DNA of 64,000 nt from Phlebopus portentosus (Eukaryota; Basidiomycota; Agaricomycetes; Boletales; Boletinellaceae): contig JAYXKI010000011.1 of the NCBI GenBank assembly GCA_037892935.1, positions 1,302,001 through 1,366,000 on the forward strand. The letters are read 5' to 3'. Both the position numbers and the translations under genes were made by a program. Below the pieces are notes generated by a model, which was not told where the DNA came from, did not search any database, and was given only the letters and a program-made list of their open reading frames with translations. Numbering within the stretch: the first letter of the stretch is position 1; each line of letters opens with the position of its first letter. Below are positions 62,096 to 64,000 of the stretch, piece by piece.

Positions 62096-64000
62096 TATAT
62101 GATACTCAGGTCTTTTGTCCTAGTCAAGTACCTCAAGACCTGAAGAGCTGCTTCCCAGTAAGTCCTTATCAGCTTTTGAAGATATTGTGCTAATACATTC
62201 ACTGAGAAAGCTATGTCCACTCAGAGTATCATGGCAAACCATAGTAGTTTACCTACAAGTTGTGAGTAGGGCCAAGGAGGATTGGCTTCTGCAGGTAATT
62301 GGTTATTTGTGAATGAATTGAGGGCATCCTGAGCCATAGGAGTCCATGCGGTGTGTGCATTCTTCAACCTGTATCTCTATACTGCATGTTCTATCTTCTG
62401 ATTCAGTGATAGCTTGACTGTCCCAGCATTTTTATCATACTTTAGGGTGATACTCAACATATTGGCACTAACCTTTGGGTCTTTGTCTTTGAATTCAAAG
62501 TATTTTTTGATGTCGTTTTGAAGTTATTGAGCAGAGTTTTCAGACAGCAACCTTGTGGCTGCAGTGCAGTTATCAACATGAGTCAAAATAATTGTCCTCC
62601 CCCCTTCGATGTCTGAACGAATGAAAATAGTAGGAGCTGATATGCATTTTTAGAAACTAAGGGTATCTAGTTTGGATGAGAAGTGCTCAGACCAAGCTCT
62701 TACTCCCTGGTGTAAGCTATAAAGAGCTCATTTGAGATGGCAGCACAGATGAGAGAACCCAGGAAGAGAGAAGTCCATAGGATATTCAACAATAAGATTT
62801 TCCTCTGAGAGGAGACTATTAAGATAAGTAGAACTGATGTTGAGGGTTACCAGTTGACCACTTTCCTCACAGCTGAGAGTGCAGATGAATCGAGCAGAAA
62901 TAAAGTCACCTGAAGTAGCGAATATCTCACCAAACTCAAGACTAGGTACCTGAGAATCTCCATGAGCTACCCAGTGAGCACAAAAATCAAGGGTGACACC
63001 CACCTGCTCTTTGATAGCAAAGATCTATAAGCCCTTGATAACATGCATATTATAAGGTTTCTCTATGATATCCTAGACATTCATTTCATTGAGCTTTGAA
63101 ATCTCATAAGACATTGTCACATGCTACTCAGCTGCTTAAGAAGATGCCATAGCCTCCGATGCAGTCCTAGGTATGAGCACCTTTTCAAAAGAAGTTGCAG
63201 TAAATACTCGCTCATCTTTAGATAGTTGTTTATCGAGATGAGCAAGGGACTTCTCTTGTTCTGTGCTGGCTTTTGCACAATCTGTTATGACATGAGGACA
63301 AAGTGACTTTCTAGGAGGTATAAAAGTTAGAGAGACAGGGTGTGACATAGATTCAGGTGAGTGCTGATTGTGAATCCTGAATGATTTGAACTCATCAACT
63401 ATGATATCACAAGAGTAGGATATTCCTTTTGTATTTAGGTCAATCAGTTGGTAGGCCACGTTATCTCAATACCTTACCAAAATCTGCTTTGTTGCCTTTA
63501 GGTCGAGTTTCTTCCATTTTCAGGCACAACCCAGACATAGCTCGGTGATCCAAAGATTCTAATGTGATCTATGTTGGGCTTTCTTCTATTTAAGACTTCA
63601 AATAGGGTTGTGTTCCTCAGATGTGATCTCCCACTTCTGTTGTGCACGTATATGAAGGTTTTGTATACCTCAGCCCAATAAATAGGAGGGAGATCAGCAA
63701 AAGTTAACATAGCATGCATGGTATTCGAGCCAGTCCTGTTTATCCTTTCTGCTCTTCTGTTCATCTCATGATGATACAGAACTATACGATGGTGCATGAT
63801 GCTATTTTATCTGTTAAATTCATCTATACCCCCATTGACAAATTCAGACCCATTATCCAAATAAAGTGCCCTAATGATAATGGTGTATTGGGTTTTTAGA
63901 GATGCAAAGAGATCTTTCCAGAGGGATAGAATAGTCTCGCCTGTCTTATCCGTGATTGCATAGTACTACATATAATTAGAGTATTTATCAATGAACTTGA
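62096..64000 (-). pseudogene. Ty1/copia integrase and RT, minus strand, decayed
   Basis: The minus strand encodes, from right to left, integrase (LYLDNGSEFVNGGIDEF near 63840; NRRAERINRTGSNTMHAM near 63720-63760; IRIFGSPSYVWVVPENGR near 63500-63550), a linker, then RT (LEFGEIFATSGDFIS, CHLK-ALYSLHQG, HVDN near 62577, QLVGKLLWFAMILSG) up to element O. Frequent TAG/TGA stops occur at expected Trp/Gln/Arg codons. It continues past the window edge. It is the same copia copy as 12990-13399 and 42763-43143. Confidence 0.88.

Overview
The window is a block of nested LTR retrotransposons from a fungus, most likely an agaricomycete-type basidiomycete. The evidence for a fungal host is the 49-63 nt GT-AG introns with CTRAY branch points, a Gal4-type Zn2Cys6 cysteine pattern, and Ty3/gypsy and Ty1/copia proteins of fungal type. 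I see no ordinary host gene, tRNA, rRNA or CRISPR array; every base I can assign belongs to a retroelement.

Layout. (1) 1-11651: the 3' part of a chromodomain gypsy element (element A), with its 3' LTR split by a complete 7.66-kb element, 2968-10622, that carries only gag-protease between 1970-bp LTRs (target duplication ACGC). (2) 11652-12989: a decayed plus-strand copia gag-protease. (3) A decayed minus-strand copia lies in four pieces (LTR 12990-13256, C-terminus 13257-13399, RNase H 42763-43143, RT-integrase 62096-64000). (4) Inserted in its RNase H region is giant gypsy element E1 (13400-42762, minus, duplication ACGT), itself holding a second giant element of the same family, E2 (15622-30255, minus, duplication GCGC). 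Each is about 14.7 kb. (5) Also inserted in that copia, about 370 bp away on the empty-site map, is gypsy element O (43144-62095, plus, TATAC/TATAT). O is split inside its reverse transcriptase by element B (47142-59494, plus, GACTA), the full-length sister of element A. Rejoining sequence across the target duplications restores continuous reading frames at E1 and O, which supports the nesting.

How the genes work together. E2 has an intact RT-RNase H-integrase ORF overlapping a Gag-protease ORF by ATGA. Between integrase and 3' LTR the giant elements carry extra genes: a sense ORF ending in a SUMO-interaction-like motif, and on the opposite strand a five-exon gene for a roughly 510-residue protein with a Zn2Cys6-like cysteine array, a helical stretch and a basic tail. 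The A/B family independently has the same plan: an extra sense ORF (384 codons) and an antisense two-exon gene for a small single-pass membrane protein, plus a 213-codon ORF inside the LTR upstream of the TATA box. Introns can persist in retroelements only on the antisense strand, which fits both spliced genes. The gag-only element shares Gag type, primer-binding site, core promoter, LTR start and 4-bp target duplication with E1/E2, so it looks like their non-autonomous partner.

Decay is mostly by C-to-T change at CpG: nearly all internal stops in element B, and key stops in E1, are TGA where the sister copy or the frame indicates CGA. The older copia pieces and element O also carry TAG/TAA stops.
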